DNA of 41,933 nucleotides from Alistipes sp. (GCA_017631255.1 JAGBTP010000013.1:1-41933); one strand, 5' to 3'; positions 23,483-32,488 are shown, counted from the stretch's first letter. Program-made: numbers and translations. Notes: a model not told the origin generated them from the sequence alone.

Positions 23483-24115
23483 TTATAAATTATCCTCGAA
23501 GAACGAGTTGTTCGCCTCCTCTGAGCAGAAGTGCTCGCTGCCCATATTCTCATAAAGTCGTGAGCGCGCTCGTGAGAGGGTGTGCATCATAGTTGAAGTA
23601 CCCTCCATAGATGCCTCAAACTGCATAACATTGGTGATTGAGATGTTCGCTGCCACCTTCTCAACATCGTGGTTAGCACCAAGATATGCAAACACCCAGC
23701 CCTGAGCCTTGAGATTATCTACGAGGGCCTTGATTGCCGCACCGTTGTACTCCTTCGAGGCATTCTCGCAGCCATCCGTAACGATGGTTACGAGCACCTT
23801 ATCCTCCTTCTTAACCCTGGTTTTGAGTGCGTTGAGCGAGATACCCATAGCGTCGTAGAGCGCTGTGCAGCAGTTAGGATTGTACGCTTCGGCCTTGAGA
23901 TCCTCGACACCCTCGGCAGGCGCGCAGTCGAAGAGCGTGCGCACCTCATCGTTGAAGGTTACGAGCGTCACAAAGTGCTCCTGATCCTCGTTCTTACGCT
24001 GCGCCGCACGAATGGTCTGGATAGACTCATTCACGCCGTCAACCGCCTGCTTTGCGATGCTCCACATCGAGCCGCTCTCATCCAAGATAATAAGGTTGTA
24101 AATTCGTTTCTTCAT
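23483..24115 (-). CDS. vWA-domain protein (TerY-like)
   Basis: 210 residues, no signal peptide, so cytoplasmic. The domain starts at once: LIILDESGSMWSIAKQAVDG contains the MIDAS DxSGS, CCTALYDAMG supplies the Thr, and IVTDGCENAS supplies the second Asp, so the metal site is complete. It resembles TerY-type vWA proteins, which act as scaffolds in tellurite-resistance-related loci. The C-terminal ~40 residues (SRARSRLYENMGSEHFCSEE) form an amphipathic tail. Downstream at 18 nt is the WG-repeat gene; upstream across 193 nt is the ADP-ribosylglycohydrolase gene. Confidence 0.87.
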   Translation of the reverse strand: MKKRIYNLIILDESGSMWSIAKQAVDGVNESIQTIRAAQRKNEDQEHFVTLVTFNDEVRTLFDCAPAEGVEDLKAEAYNPNCCTALYDAMGISLNALKTRVKKEDKVLVTIVTDGCENASKEYNGAAIKALVDNLKAQGWVFAYLGANHDVEKVAANISITNVMQFEASMEGTSTMMHTLSRARSRLYENMGSEHFCSEEANNSFFEDNL

Positions 24116-24185
24116 AGGTTAGTAAGTTATATTATTGTTTGTCCTTATTTGTCTACAAGGCGCAATGGCTACGCCCCAATTAGCC

Positions 24186-24205
24186 CACTCTACCATTATA
24201 GAGTG
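24186..24205. repeat. Inverted repeat in the vWA upstream region
   Basis: CACTCTA (24186-24192) and TAGAGTG (24199-24205) around six bases, inside the 193-nt gap before the vWA gene. It could be an operator or an mRNA hairpin. A partial -7-like AATATTTG lies further upstream at 24235-24242 on the minus strand. Confidence 0.4.
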
Positions 24206-24308
24206 TAACTTATGCAATTATCTAACATCGAGTGCAAATATTGCCCGCCCTAAACTATTTCGGCCAACACACCCGTATCATTATCCTTCAAGCCTCTATT
24301 TACCCTCA

Positions 24309-25466
24309 CTAAGGATTAATACCCTCAGGCTTCATATCATAATAACGCAGCTTCCACTGGTGCTTCGCCTCGCTATCGACCTCCTCGTCCTTGCCGAGGA
24401 TATAGCCCGCAGCGATATCGTCAGCGATGGTGTGGATGACATCCGATAGCTCGAGCGTCTGCTCCAACTCTCGCCCAGCGGGGCAGAAGATGTTGCGCGC
24501 CTTGATGTGCTCATAGCCGTAGATGGCTCCCATAATATTACCACACACAGCACCCGTAGAGTCGCTATCGCCATCGTGGTTCACCGAAGCGATGATTGCA
24601 TCCTCCACGCTATCGATATGGCGCACCGCAGCAAAGAGGGCGATAGCCCAGGTCTCCTCCGCCACCCCGCCACCACCACGCGACTCGATAGCCTGATGGT
24701 CAGCGATATCGCTATGTGCCAGTTGCAACGCCTTAATGGTAATAGCACGCAGCGCCTCACGACTGCCCTCGTACCTGCCACGCGACATCGTATCAAGCAT
24801 ATCAAGCGACTCAAGCACAATGGTATCAATATAGCTCTTCACACGCTCCGGCGCAATCGTCATCACCCTATAAATGAGCATCGCAAGGAGCGCCGAGGGG
24901 AGGCAACCGAGTGGGTGGAGGTGGGTAACGGAGGAGGTGCTGCACGCCAGCATCGCCGTCTGAGCGATATCCATCGTACCCGTAGCCACGGCAAAGAGCG
25001 GAATAGGCGCAACACGCATAATGCCACCACAGCCCTTGCTGTCGTTCATCGGATTACCACCACGAACTATGGTGCGTAGTGCCGACATACAGGTGTTGCC
25101 TGGCGCACGAAGGGCATACATACGCCTCACCCCACTCAGCCAGCAGCTATTTAGCGAACTCGGCACAGCACGCACCTGCGTATTATACCAATCCAAATAT
25201 GCGCGCTCGATAGCCTCGTGTGGCGACACCCCAAGACGCGGAACATTAAGCAAACCGTTTGCCGTGAATAGGGTCATCTGCGTGTCGTCGCTGATGGCAG
25301 CCTTGCCATTGCTACCAAGTTCAAACTCGGTAATACCTCGCTCACCATAGTTATCAAGCATATACTTGCGGCTCACAAACTCCACCGCATAGCCGAGGGC
25401 ATCGCCCGCCGCACCCGCCATAAGCGAGCCACGGACTCGGTCTTGAATGTTGTTTACACTGTTCAT
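24309..25466 (-). CDS. ADP-ribosylglycohydrolase (DraG family)
   Basis: 385 residues. It starts with RVRGSLMAGAAGDALGYAVE, the family opening. It has the first metal site in ISDDTQMTLFTANGLL and the second in NHDGDSDSTGAVCGNIMGA near 290-310, so the two-Mg active site looks intact. Members remove ADP-ribose from modified arginine residues or from other ADP-ribosylated targets. There is no signal peptide, so it is cytoplasmic. The gene lies between the vWA/WG pair and the sirtuin/133-aa pair on the same strand, with 150-190 nt gaps. The C-terminal ~30 residues are charged and unconserved-looking. Substrate is unknown. Confidence 0.9.
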   Translation of the reverse strand: MNSVNNIQDRVRGSLMAGAAGDALGYAVEFVSRKYMLDNYGERGITEFELGSNGKAAISDDTQMTLFTANGLLNVPRLGVSPHEAIERAYLDWYNTQVRAVPSSLNSCWLSGVRRMYALRAPGNTCMSALRTIVRGGNPMNDSKGCGGIMRVAPIPLFAVATGTMDIAQTAMLACSTSSVTHLHPLGCLPSALLAMLIYRVMTIAPERVKSYIDTIVLESLDMLDTMSRGRYEGSREALRAITIKALQLAHSDIADHQAIESRGGGGVAEETWAIALFAAVRHIDSVEDAIIASVNHDGDSDSTGAVCGNIMGAIYGYEHIKARNIFCPAGRELEQTLELSDVIHTIADDIAAGYILGKDEEVDSEAKHQWKLRYYDMKPEGINP

Positions 25467-25619
25467 ATATCGTTATGTTTTAATTATTTACCCTACATCT
25501 ACACTCCTTACGACACACATCTATCGCCTCTTTCATATATAGAGGTAAAAAGGTGGCGAATTCTAACATCGAACCCACCACCATCGGAAGAATATGCAAG
25601 ACTTATCTACAAAGTGTCA

Positions 25620-26021
25620 CTACGATAGCGTAAATGCGATGTTAACCTCCTTTTCGCCGAAGCAAATGTCGCTTAGCGTCATCACCTCGAGTAGGCCCTC
25701 GAGTTTCTCGATACGATGTGGGTAGATGATGATGCGCTTATCATCCGTCTTAACCTCCACGCCTTCAGGCAGTTTGTCGCCCGCATAGGCCATAGCGCCA
25801 GCTATAAGCATCGCCGTAGCATTCTCACACTCGTACGACAAGCACACCACATCCGAGCGCATAGCGTCGATGTGCAACTTGAGGCTAATCGCTGGCAGAA
25901 TAGCGCTCGGTCTGTACGACAACTCGACGCTCTTGTCGTCGATGTAGTTCATATGCAGACGAATGTTAAACTCCTTGTTGATGATGTCGTGAATCTCCTT
26001 AAAGGTTGCAGTAATTTTCAT
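25620..26021 (-). CDS. Unknown 133-aa protein co-translated with the sirtuin
   Basis: 133 residues, start ATG 26021, overlapping the sirtuin stop by 23 nt. It has no signal or membrane segment and looks alpha/beta: TATFKEIHDIINKEFNIRLH, then strands (KSVELSYR, ISLKLHID), a helix (NATAMLIAGAMAYAG) and RIIIYPHRIEKLEGLLEV. It looks like a small folded domain with a hydrophobic core, but I recognise no family. The overlap argues that it is a partner of the sirtuin or is needed in equal amount. Confidence 0.65.
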   Translation of the reverse strand: MKITATFKEIHDIINKEFNIRLHMNYIDDKSVELSYRPSAILPAISLKLHIDAMRSDVVCLSYECENATAMLIAGAMAYAGDKLPEGVEVKTDDKRIIIYPHRIEKLEGLLEVMTLSDICFGEKEVNIAFTLS

Positions 26022-26751
26022 ATCTCTTTCGTTTTATAATGGTTAGTAACTCTCTTAATCCCTCTGATGCACCGCAGCGAATATGGGTAAACTCCTTATA
26101 ACACCCCTTGGGCAGCGCCACATCGCCAGGGTCGATAACATATAGCTCACTACTCTGCGGCAGCATTGTAAGCAGGTCGGCAGCTGGGTGTACCAGCATC
26201 GTGCTACCCACAACGACGAATAGACTCGGCAGCGTAGTAGCCTCCACCGCCGCACGCCACAACTTGCGCTCAATCTCCTCGCCAAACAGCACCACATACG
26301 GTCGGAGCTGCGAGCCGTCAGGCGCCTTATCGCCGATGCAGATGTCGGGATTAGCAGGGTCGATATCGTATGCCTCGCAAGGGTGCAGCGTCGAAGCATT
26401 CTTAAGCGCCTCACCGTGGATATGTATCACCCTCGTCGAGCCAGCACGCTCGTGTAGGTCATCGCCATTCTGCGTGATAACCGTAACCGAGCACCACTCC
26501 TCCAAAGCAGCAATTATGCGATGTCCATCGTTTGGCTCGCTCGCCAAAATCTGGCGGCGTATCGGATTAAAGAAGTCGAGCATACGCTGCCGACGCTCAT
26601 CGCAATCACTACGCCTACCGCAGTACCATGCCGCACGACTTGCCAGAGCCTCCACATCGAGCGAGTCCCACAACCCGCCATCACCACGGAAGGTCGGGAG
26701 CCCACTCTCACGACTCATACCCGCACCCGTATAAAATACCACATTAATCAT
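25999..26751 (-). CDS. Sir2-family NAD-dependent protein deacylase
   Basis: 250 residues. It carries the Sir2 marks YTGAGMSRESGLPTFRG (6-22), ITQNGDDLHERAGST (~93-107) and IHIHGEAL (His ~111). It also has LRPYVVLFGE and VVGSTMLVHPAADLL. The usual four zinc Cys are not arranged as two CxxC pairs; only two Cys are present (HPCEA, DICIG), as in the Bacteroidota type lacking a zinc ribbon. The motif is TQNGD where most members have TQNID or TQNVD, with catalytic Asn and Asp kept. Activity may be deacylation or ADP-ribosyl transfer; the nearby ADP-ribosylglycohydrolase makes the latter worth considering. A GGGCA/TGCCC inverted repeat (~26827-26841) lies upstream. Confidence 0.88.
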   Translation of the reverse strand: MINVVFYTGAGMSRESGLPTFRGDGGLWDSLDVEALASRAAWYCGRRSDCDERRQRMLDFFNPIRRQILASEPNDGHRIIAALEEWCSVTVITQNGDDLHERAGSTRVIHIHGEALKNASTLHPCEAYDIDPANPDICIGDKAPDGSQLRPYVVLFGEEIERKLWRAAVEATTLPSLFVVVGSTMLVHPAADLLTMLPQSSELYVIDPGDVALPKGCYKEFTHIRCGASEGLRELLTIIKRKRYENYCNL

Positions 26752-26890
26752 ATCACTACCCTACATTCTACGCAGCCCGACTGCTTGCCTCATTAATGCT
26801 TCGCGCCGCAAAACCATACCTGATATATGGGCACAATATGCCCACTACACCATACTTTATTAGAGGAAAACGCCACTGAATTTCTATCAC

Positions 26891-26930
26891 AAAAAAATCG
26901 GCCTAAAAACATTTCTGTCTTTAGACCGAT
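26891..26930 (-). terminator. Terminator of the DUF6562-like gene
   Basis: ATCGG-CTAAA at 26897 onward pairs with TTTAG-CCGAT ending at 26930, with one mismatch and a run of T at 26891-26896 on the minus strand. Confidence 0.85.
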
Positions 26931-26956
26931 AACTCAATTAATACTCCCACCTAGCG

Positions 26957-28027
26957 TTAATCACCAACAGGGATAACAATCTCACCCTGGAAACCTGGAT
27001 CGATACCGATACCACCAGTACCGAACGAGGTGGTCAACATACGACCCTCGATGACTGTCTCCATATTTCGCTTAAGCGGCACAACGATACCCGACCAGTG
27101 GCTAATCTCCTCACCGATGATCTCACCCGTAGACTCATTGATAGTGACCGCACCCTTATAGAAATAGAAGTTAATCTTAACATTAGTCTGCTTACCGTTC
27201 ACAAATACATAGTCGTAGCACAACTCCAACTCACCGTCAACGATTTCGTCTACCGAGTTAGTCGTGATGTATGTACGCGTAGGCTCAAAGTAGTTAGGTT
27301 TCTGCTCCTCAACATTGTAACCAGCTGATACATACTGCACATATGTAATTACCGAGGTAATATCCTGCACATCGCCACTACTCTTGATATAGTCATTAAT
27401 ATCGGTAGTGATACACTTGTATCGACCCTTTGGACGACTGAGGTCCAAATCATAGACTACCTGGAAATCACCCTCCATATAGTAGTACTCCGATAGGTTA
27501 ACATCGAGGACATTGGTAAATACATCCTTATCGTTGTTATCCACAACCTCGATATCCGAGTATAGAATCTTACGAAGGTCATCAGTCTGGTAGTACCACG
27601 CCTCACGCACATCGTCCTGCACATAGTCGCACCATACAAGCACCTTGTACTGCGACGCATCGACATTGAATGTTGTGATAGCCTGAGGATTAGCTGCATC
27701 AACTGGTGAGAAGCATACCTTGCGCTCAACAAATGTTGAGTGCGAAGCTGCAATACGATAGAGGTCAACCACATAGCGCAAGCAGACAGGCTCAGTAAAA
27801 CGAGTACCAAGGGTACCGACGCTCTGTGTACGCACCACATACGAGGTACCATTCTCTGCATCACACTCCACGGTCACAAAGTGCTCAGGGTGAGCCATAT
27901 CAACAGAACATCTAACAGTTAGCTCGATATTATTGGCTCCTGGATATTCGTGGATGGTCTTGTCGCAACTCGCAAGCGCGAATAGCAACATAAACATCAT
28001 CACTGTATGTTTTATACGACCAAACAT
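26957..28027 (-). CDS. DUF6562-like fimbria-associated lipoprotein
   Basis: 356 residues. The lipoprotein signal ends LLFALASCD (Cys21). The body is beta-rich with repeated Bacteroidota surface-protein features: NNIELTVRCSVDM, YRIAASHSTFVERKVCFSP, KVLVWCDYVQDD and GRYKCITTDINDY. The arrangement and neighbour match a DUF6562-type protein found with DUF3575 proteins in fimbrial loci. It follows the DUF3575 gene with no gap and ends at a strong terminator, making a two-gene operon. It is probably a cell-surface or outer-membrane-anchored component; exact family naming is tentative. Confidence 0.7.
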   Translation of the reverse strand: MFGRIKHTVMMFMLLFALASCDKTIHEYPGANNIELTVRCSVDMAHPEHFVTVECDAENGTSYVVRTQSVGTLGTRFTEPVCLRYVVDLYRIAASHSTFVERKVCFSPVDAANPQAITTFNVDASQYKVLVWCDYVQDDVREAWYYQTDDLRKILYSDIEVVDNNDKDVFTNVLDVNLSEYYYMEGDFQVVYDLDLSRPKGRYKCITTDINDYIKSSGDVQDITSVITYVQYVSAGYNVEEQKPNYFEPTRTYITTNSVDEIVDGELELCYDYVFVNGKQTNVKINFYFYKGAVTINESTGEIIGEEISHWSGIVVPLKRNMETVIEGRMLTTSFGTGGIGIDPGFQGEIVIPVGD

Positions 28028-29338
28028 TTACTCTTCCAAAGTTTTAGCGTTCTTACTCTTCTTCTTCAAATCGATGCGGTACGAGAAGTCGATACCGAGG
28101 CGTGTAGGGCCAAAGTAGTTAAGCGTCTCGGTACGGAGAAGCTTACCATTATATACACCCTCATATACATCGTACTTAATGTTCATATAGCCCACGCCGA
28201 TAGTGAACTCTACACCCCAATTTGACTTGCCGAGTGGCATAGCGTAACCGTAGCTAACGCCAACACCCCACAAAGCACGATTAGGATCCTGGTAGCGATA
28301 CTTATCGTTAAGCTGAACATTGAAACCTGCCACAGGCACATGGAGTCCAACGAAGTGGCCCTTCACGAGCGACTCACCCCACCAATAGCGCACCTCAGGC
28401 TCAATCGCGAACACACGCGCCTTACGGGCTCTATTGAAATAGTTGTATGGTGAATAGTGACCTATGACATCGAATGACAATCGAGGTGTGATGCGGAACT
28501 CTACGCCAATGTTGGCGATGAGCGCAGCGGCCTCCAAAGCATTAATCTTCACATTCATAAGAGGCTGACGAGGCTCCTCCACTGGCATTGGCTCTGGTTC
28601 AGGAGTTGGCTCAACAACGGGTTCAGGTTCTGGCTCAACCACCTCAGGTTCAGGTTCTGGCTCAGGAACGATAACAGGCTCTGGCTCAGGCAACTTCTTG
28701 CGCGCTGTCACCATAATGAACCACGCATTACGCATCTTAACGAAGTAGCGGCGGTTCATCTCGTACCACACACCTCCGTTAGCCAACTTCTGCAACTCAG
28801 GAATACGGCCGTCGATATCAAGACCCTGCCAATCCTTAGCTACGGGGTACTCAGTTCGAAGAATCTCGAGCACTCGCTCTCGATATGGCATAGTCTCGTC
28901 ATTCTCAACGAGATTAATAAGGTGATCCCAAGCGATGTAGCGGTCGTTGTAAACCACGATATCCTCTGGAATATCCATATGGTCACGCACCATCTTCTCG
29001 AGCGAAATCATACGAGCACGGCTCAAGCGGCTATTGACCACTGAGCTACCCTCAGGTGATGCCGAACCGCAGAACTCCACCGACACAATCTCAATAAGTG
29101 AGTCTGCCTCGATTGAGTTGAAGAGCGAGTCAATACGCTCAAGGACGGTACTATTATCGCGATAATTGCGATCGATTATGGTGCTGTTTACCCTAAAGTC
29201 CACACACACACCATGGCGGTCATCGTTCTGCCACTCCTTGCCAAGACGCACATCTTGAGCGACAGCCATAACCGGCACGAACACCGCAACAAGCAGTGTC
29301 GAAACAAGTGCTACTATTTTATCTCTCTTAATCACCAT
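28028..29338 (-). CDS. DUF3575 outer-membrane protein with N-terminal OmpA-like region and Pro/Glu linker
   Basis: 436 residues from the ATG at 29338; a GTG six codons upstream is possible. Signal peptide (cleavage after VMAVAQ, ~28), then an N-terminal region with OmpA-like wording (FCGSASPEGSSVVNSRLSRAR). A Pro/Glu repeat linker (about 215-260, EPEPEPEVVEPEPEP) leads to a C-terminal DUF3575 barrel (IGVEFRITPRLSFDVIGHYS, YGYAMPLGKSNWGVEFTIGV). The linker probably spans the periplasm between a wall-facing domain and an outer-membrane barrel. Such proteins are common in fimbrial loci of Bacteroidales. A 160-nt leader precedes it. Confidence 0.82.
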   Translation of the reverse strand: MVIKRDKIVALVSTLLVAVFVPVMAVAQDVRLGKEWQNDDRHGVCVDFRVNSTIIDRNYRDNSTVLERIDSLFNSIEADSLIEIVSVEFCGSASPEGSSVVNSRLSRARMISLEKMVRDHMDIPEDIVVYNDRYIAWDHLINLVENDETMPYRERVLEILRTEYPVAKDWQGLDIDGRIPELQKLANGGVWYEMNRRYFVKMRNAWFIMVTARKKLPEPEPVIVPEPEPEPEVVEPEPEPVVEPTPEPEPMPVEEPRQPLMNVKINALEAAALIANIGVEFRITPRLSFDVIGHYSPYNYFNRARKARVFAIEPEVRYWWGESLVKGHFVGLHVPVAGFNVQLNDKYRYQDPNRALWGVGVSYGYAMPLGKSNWGVEFTIGVGYMNIKYDVYEGVYNGKLLRTETLNYFGPTRLGIDFSYRIDLKKKSKNAKTLEE

Positions 29339-29500
29339 TTCTATGCGATGATTCACTCTAAATTACAATTTCACATTCCAATACCACAGTCCGCACCAAA
29401 TAAATAGAGATTTACGGCAACATCAAGCGCGCGACAATAAACCGCGCAACTGATTTTGGGCCAGCAACTTAGCAGACCATATTGGAGAGATATACATATT
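29339..29500 (-). other. Long 5' leader of the DUF3575 operon
   Basis: About 160 nt between the predicted start (~29501) and the ATG. It has a GCGCG/CGCGC hairpin in the middle and no open frame of note. Most local genes have short leaders, so this one may hold an RNA control element. Nothing known is recognised. Confidence 0.35.
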
Positions 29501-29507
29501 CCTCTTG

Positions 29508-29538
29508 CAAAGATACATAAATTATCTCAAATAGCAAA
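29508..29538 (-). promoter_or_regulatory. Promoter of the DUF3575 operon
   Basis: TTTG at 29535-29538 and TATCTTTG at 29508-29515 with exactly 19 nt between them. The rest of the gap down to 29676 shows nothing else. Confidence 0.75.
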
Positions 29539-29641
29539 TTATTTACCTTAAAAATTTCCACATAAAAAAGCCTCAAAACGCGATTGACCCGTAAAGACTA
29601 TCATCCTCGAACGGAGCAAATATTGAGCCGAAATTGCGCAA

Positions 29642-29675
29642 AACAAAAACGGAGGACAGCCAGCGCCATCCTCCG
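29642..29675 (-). terminator. Terminator of fabD
   Basis: CGGAGGA (29650-29656) and TCCTCCG (29669-29675), followed on the minus strand by TTTTTGTTTT. Confidence 0.9.
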
Positions 29676-29696
29676 TAAACTATCGTTTGAAAAACC

Positions 29697-30581
29697 TTAC
29701 AAGGTTGACTTCGACTCGGTCTTAACCTCACGACTAACCTTCGACACAAGACCCTGCAAAACATTGCCTGGACCAACCTCGGTGAACTCCGCAAAGCCGT
29801 CAGCAACCATATTCTCAACAATCTGAGTCCAACGCACTGGCGCTGTGAGCTGAGCGATAAGATTGCGCTTAATAGCCTCAGCATCGGTATAAGGCTTTGC
29901 ATCAACATTCTGATACACAGGGCATACAGGAGTAGAGAACTGAGCCTCGTCGATAGCCTTCTCGAGCTCCTGACGCGCTGGCTCCATAAGTGGTGAGTGG
30001 AATGCACCGCCCACAGGCAAACGCAAAGCACGACGCGCACCTGCAGCCTTAAGCTTCTCGCAAGCCTCATCCACGGCAGCATCAGCACCTGAGATCACGA
30101 GCTGACCTGGGCAGTTGTAGTTGGCACCCACAACGACGCCATCAACCGACGCACAAACCTCCTCGACACTCTTATCATCGAGACCAAGCACCGCTGCCAT
30201 ACCACCAGGCTGCTGCTCGCAACACTTCTGCATAGCCATAGCGCGCTTAGACACCAAGCGGAGACCATCCTCGAACGAGAGGGCGCCAGCAACAACCAAC
30301 GCCGAGAACTCACCAAGCGAGTGACCCGCAACAGCATCAGGCTTAACACCAAGCGCCTTTGCCAAGATAACCGAATGGAGGAATACCGCTGGCTGGGTAA
30401 CCTTAGTCTGCTTAAGCTCCTCTGGTGTACCAGCGAACATTATATCTGTGATACGAAAACCAAGAATCTCGTTAGCCTTCTCAAAAAGCTCCTTTGCCTC
30501 AGGTACATTGTCATAGATATCCTTACCCATACCTACGGCCTGTGAGCCCTGACCTGGAAATACATAAGCGTGTTTCATCAT
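29697..30581 (-). CDS. fabD: Malonyl-CoA:acyl carrier protein transacylase
   Basis: 294 residues (ATGATG start; either may be used). It loads malonate onto ACP to supply fatty-acid elongation. The sequence has YVFPGQGSQAVGMG at the start, GHSLGEFSAL with the active Ser88, the Arg-containing helix near 110-115 and GGAFHSPLM with the catalytic His near 200; all are present. Length is normal. It is alone in its transcript, with a perfect promoter and terminator, and is the clearest housekeeping gene in this half of the window. Confidence 0.96.
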   Translation of the reverse strand: MMKHAYVFPGQGSQAVGMGKDIYDNVPEAKELFEKANEILGFRITDIMFAGTPEELKQTKVTQPAVFLHSVILAKALGVKPDAVAGHSLGEFSALVVAGALSFEDGLRLVSKRAMAMQKCCEQQPGGMAAVLGLDDKSVEEVCASVDGVVVGANYNCPGQLVISGADAAVDEACEKLKAAGARRALRLPVGGAFHSPLMEPARQELEKAIDEAQFSTPVCPVYQNVDAKPYTDAEAIKRNLIAQLTAPVRWTQIVENMVADGFAEFTEVGPGNVLQGLVSKVSREVKTESKSTL

Positions 30582-30637
30582 TGTTAAAATTAGAGGAGCT
30601 CTACGCCCCTACGGTTAAACACTGTAACAAAATCGCG

Positions 30638-30668
30638 CAAATATATATATATTTTCCGAAAATGCAAA
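30638..30668 (-). promoter_or_regulatory. Promoter of fabD
   Basis: TTTG at 30665-30668, 19 nt, TATATTTG at 30638-30645. The predicted start near 30631 gives a leader of ~50 nt. Confidence 0.8.
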
Positions 30669-30704
30669 ATAGACCAACTTTTTCACGCCACAAGTGCGCT
30701 CCAT

Positions 30705-31226
30705 TTACCAGCCAATAAACTGATACTCATACTCATCGACGAATTGAGCACCTCGCCTTATCCAATCGCGTCGGTGGCCACAACGCACAAATCCACAACC
30801 CTCAAAGAGGGCTATGCTCGCATCGTTATCGGCAGCCACATTTGCCCATATTTGCTTTACGCCAAGCGCATCCACGCCATAACGCTTTATTGCCTCAATC
30901 GCGCTATGTGCATAGCCACACCTGCGGTGCGAGCCGTCGTAAATAAGCACACCGACACCGAAGCGCAGGTTAAGTGGGTCGAAGTCGATAATATCGACCG
31001 TGCCCACGGCCGCACCATCTACCTCCACCACGAGACGCATCTGCTTGCTGGCAAAGATGTCGTAGTTCTGCTCGACGATAAATTGCGCAATCCTCTCACG
31101 CGAGACGGGCGAGCCGCAGCTTGTCACGCGCCACACCTCTGGGTCATTCTCCCAAAAGTATAGTAGCTCCAAGTCCGATGGTTCCAAAGCCCTAAGACTA
31201 CACCTATCTGCATTGAGTGTAAACAT
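30705..31226 (-). CDS. GNAT-family N-acetyltransferase (RimJ/RimL type)
   Basis: 173 residues. The sequence follows the RimJ/RimL pattern: LRALEPSDLELLYFWENDP at the start, VGTVDIIDFDP for the beta-4 strand, and the acetyl-CoA loop SHRRCGYAHSAI near 113-124. NDASIALFEGCGF lies near 143-155. It transfers an acetyl group to an amine, possibly a protein N-terminus or small molecule; the acceptor is unknown. It begins 1 nt after the ROK regulator stop, so both are on one transcript and the enzyme may share control with sugar availability. Confidence 0.88.
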   Translation of the reverse strand: MFTLNADRCSLRALEPSDLELLYFWENDPEVWRVTSCGSPVSRERIAQFIVEQNYDIFASKQMRLVVEVDGAAVGTVDIIDFDPLNLRFGVGVLIYDGSHRRCGYAHSAIEAIKRYGVDALGVKQIWANVAADNDASIALFEGCGFVRCGHRRDWIRRGAQFVDEYEYQFIGW

Positions 31227-31227
31227 A

Positions 31228-32457
31228 TTACAAGCCGATAATCTTATTTCGTATGAGCATAGCTACGCCCCAGGCATTAGCTCCGTCGTTCATCTTCGAC
31301 ACCCTAAACTTCGTATCCTTATATACCAAGTTTAGCGAATACTTGTTGGTCGACGACTTGAGTGGCAGCATCAGGTACTCACCCGCCTGAGCGAGATTAC
31401 CACCTACTATTACGGTCTCAGGGTTGAAGGTATTGATAAGGAATGCAACCGCCTTACCCACCTTCTCGCCAGCCTCCTCAATAAGCTCGATGGCGAGGTT
31501 ATCGTCGTTCTTGGCTGCGTCGATGATGTCATTTATATGGATATTCTCGCCTCGGTCGTACATCTCTCTTAGGCGCGTGTTGACGCCGCTCTTGATTAGC
31601 TGCACAATCTTATCCTCTATGGCAATACCCGACACCTCGGTCTCGAGACAGCCCTTCTTGCCGCAGGCGCATATTATCTCATTATCGAAGAATGGGATGT
31701 GGCCAAACTCGCCCGCAAAGCCATTCTTACCATAGTAGAGCTTACCATCAATAACAATGCCAATAGCCACACCACGACCCATATGGAGGTAGAGCACATT
31801 ACTCTCGTTCTTCGACTTGCCGGTGGTGTACTCCGCATAGCAGCGCGCACGAGTGTCGTTCTCGAGCATTACACGGATGCCGATGCGTGCCGAAATGATA
31901 TCGGTGAGCGACTCCTCGCACGAGGTGAAGTACTTGTACGAGCGACCCGTATCGGGATTTACACGACCCACAATCGAGACACCCACGCCAAGAATCTTCT
32001 CCCTATCGATGCCGCAGTCGGCCACAAAAGTCTCGATATTCTGACATATACGCTCGAGGCACTGAGGGCGGTCGACAAGCTCGAAGGTGTTATCTATCTT
32101 CTCGCTTATCACATTATTGTGCAGGTCAGTAACCACATATGTCATATGATCTCGACCCACATTTATACCCGCGAAATATATCGCCGTATTGGCCAAACCG
32201 AAGACATTTGGGCGGCGACCACCAGGGGTCTCAACCTTTCCGAGGTCGATGACGATATGGTCGTCGACGAGCTCCTGCACGAGTTTGGTCATCGTCGGCA
32301 CACTTATGTGCAACTCACGCGTCAGCTCCGAAAGGGTGCTATCGCCGTTGAGAGCCATATAGGCTATGATATTGCGCTTGATGATGTTGTTCTTGTGCGT
32401 GATACCCTTCAGGGACTCCGACGCATCGATATTGAAAAACTTAGCGAGTGAAGTCAT
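31228..32457 (-). CDS. ROK-family transcriptional regulator (NagC type)
   Basis: 409 residues. The N-terminus is a winged helix-turn-helix (IKRNIIAYMALNGDSTLSEL, then ISVPTMTKLVQELVDD, ~27-65). The ROK domain follows, with FAGINVGRDHMTYVVTDL and FGHIPFFDNEIICACGKKGC carrying the zinc His and Cys ligands. Such proteins repress sugar-use genes and release DNA on binding a sugar or its phosphate. The target is probably not only the adjacent acetyltransferase. It is divergent from the TPR/HTH gene, and the 212-nt region between them holds both promoters. Confidence 0.9.
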   Translation of the reverse strand: MTSLAKFFNIDASESLKGITHKNNIIKRNIIAYMALNGDSTLSELTRELHISVPTMTKLVQELVDDHIVIDLGKVETPGGRRPNVFGLANTAIYFAGINVGRDHMTYVVTDLHNNVISEKIDNTFELVDRPQCLERICQNIETFVADCGIDREKILGVGVSIVGRVNPDTGRSYKYFTSCEESLTDIISARIGIRVMLENDTRARCYAEYTTGKSKNESNVLYLHMGRGVAIGIVIDGKLYYGKNGFAGEFGHIPFFDNEIICACGKKGCLETEVSGIAIEDKIVQLIKSGVNTRLREMYDRGENIHINDIIDAAKNDDNLAIELIEEAGEKVGKAVAFLINTFNPETVIVGGNLAQAGEYLMLPLKSSTNKYSLNLVYKDTKFRVSKMNDGANAWGVAMLIRNKIIGL

Positions 32458-32488
32458 ATTTCAATTACTGAGTTTGATTATTCTAACA

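Noticed and set aside
31699..32451. 250-codon plus-strand frame
   Set aside because: Antisense to the ROK regulator, whose zinc and HTH motifs are clear.
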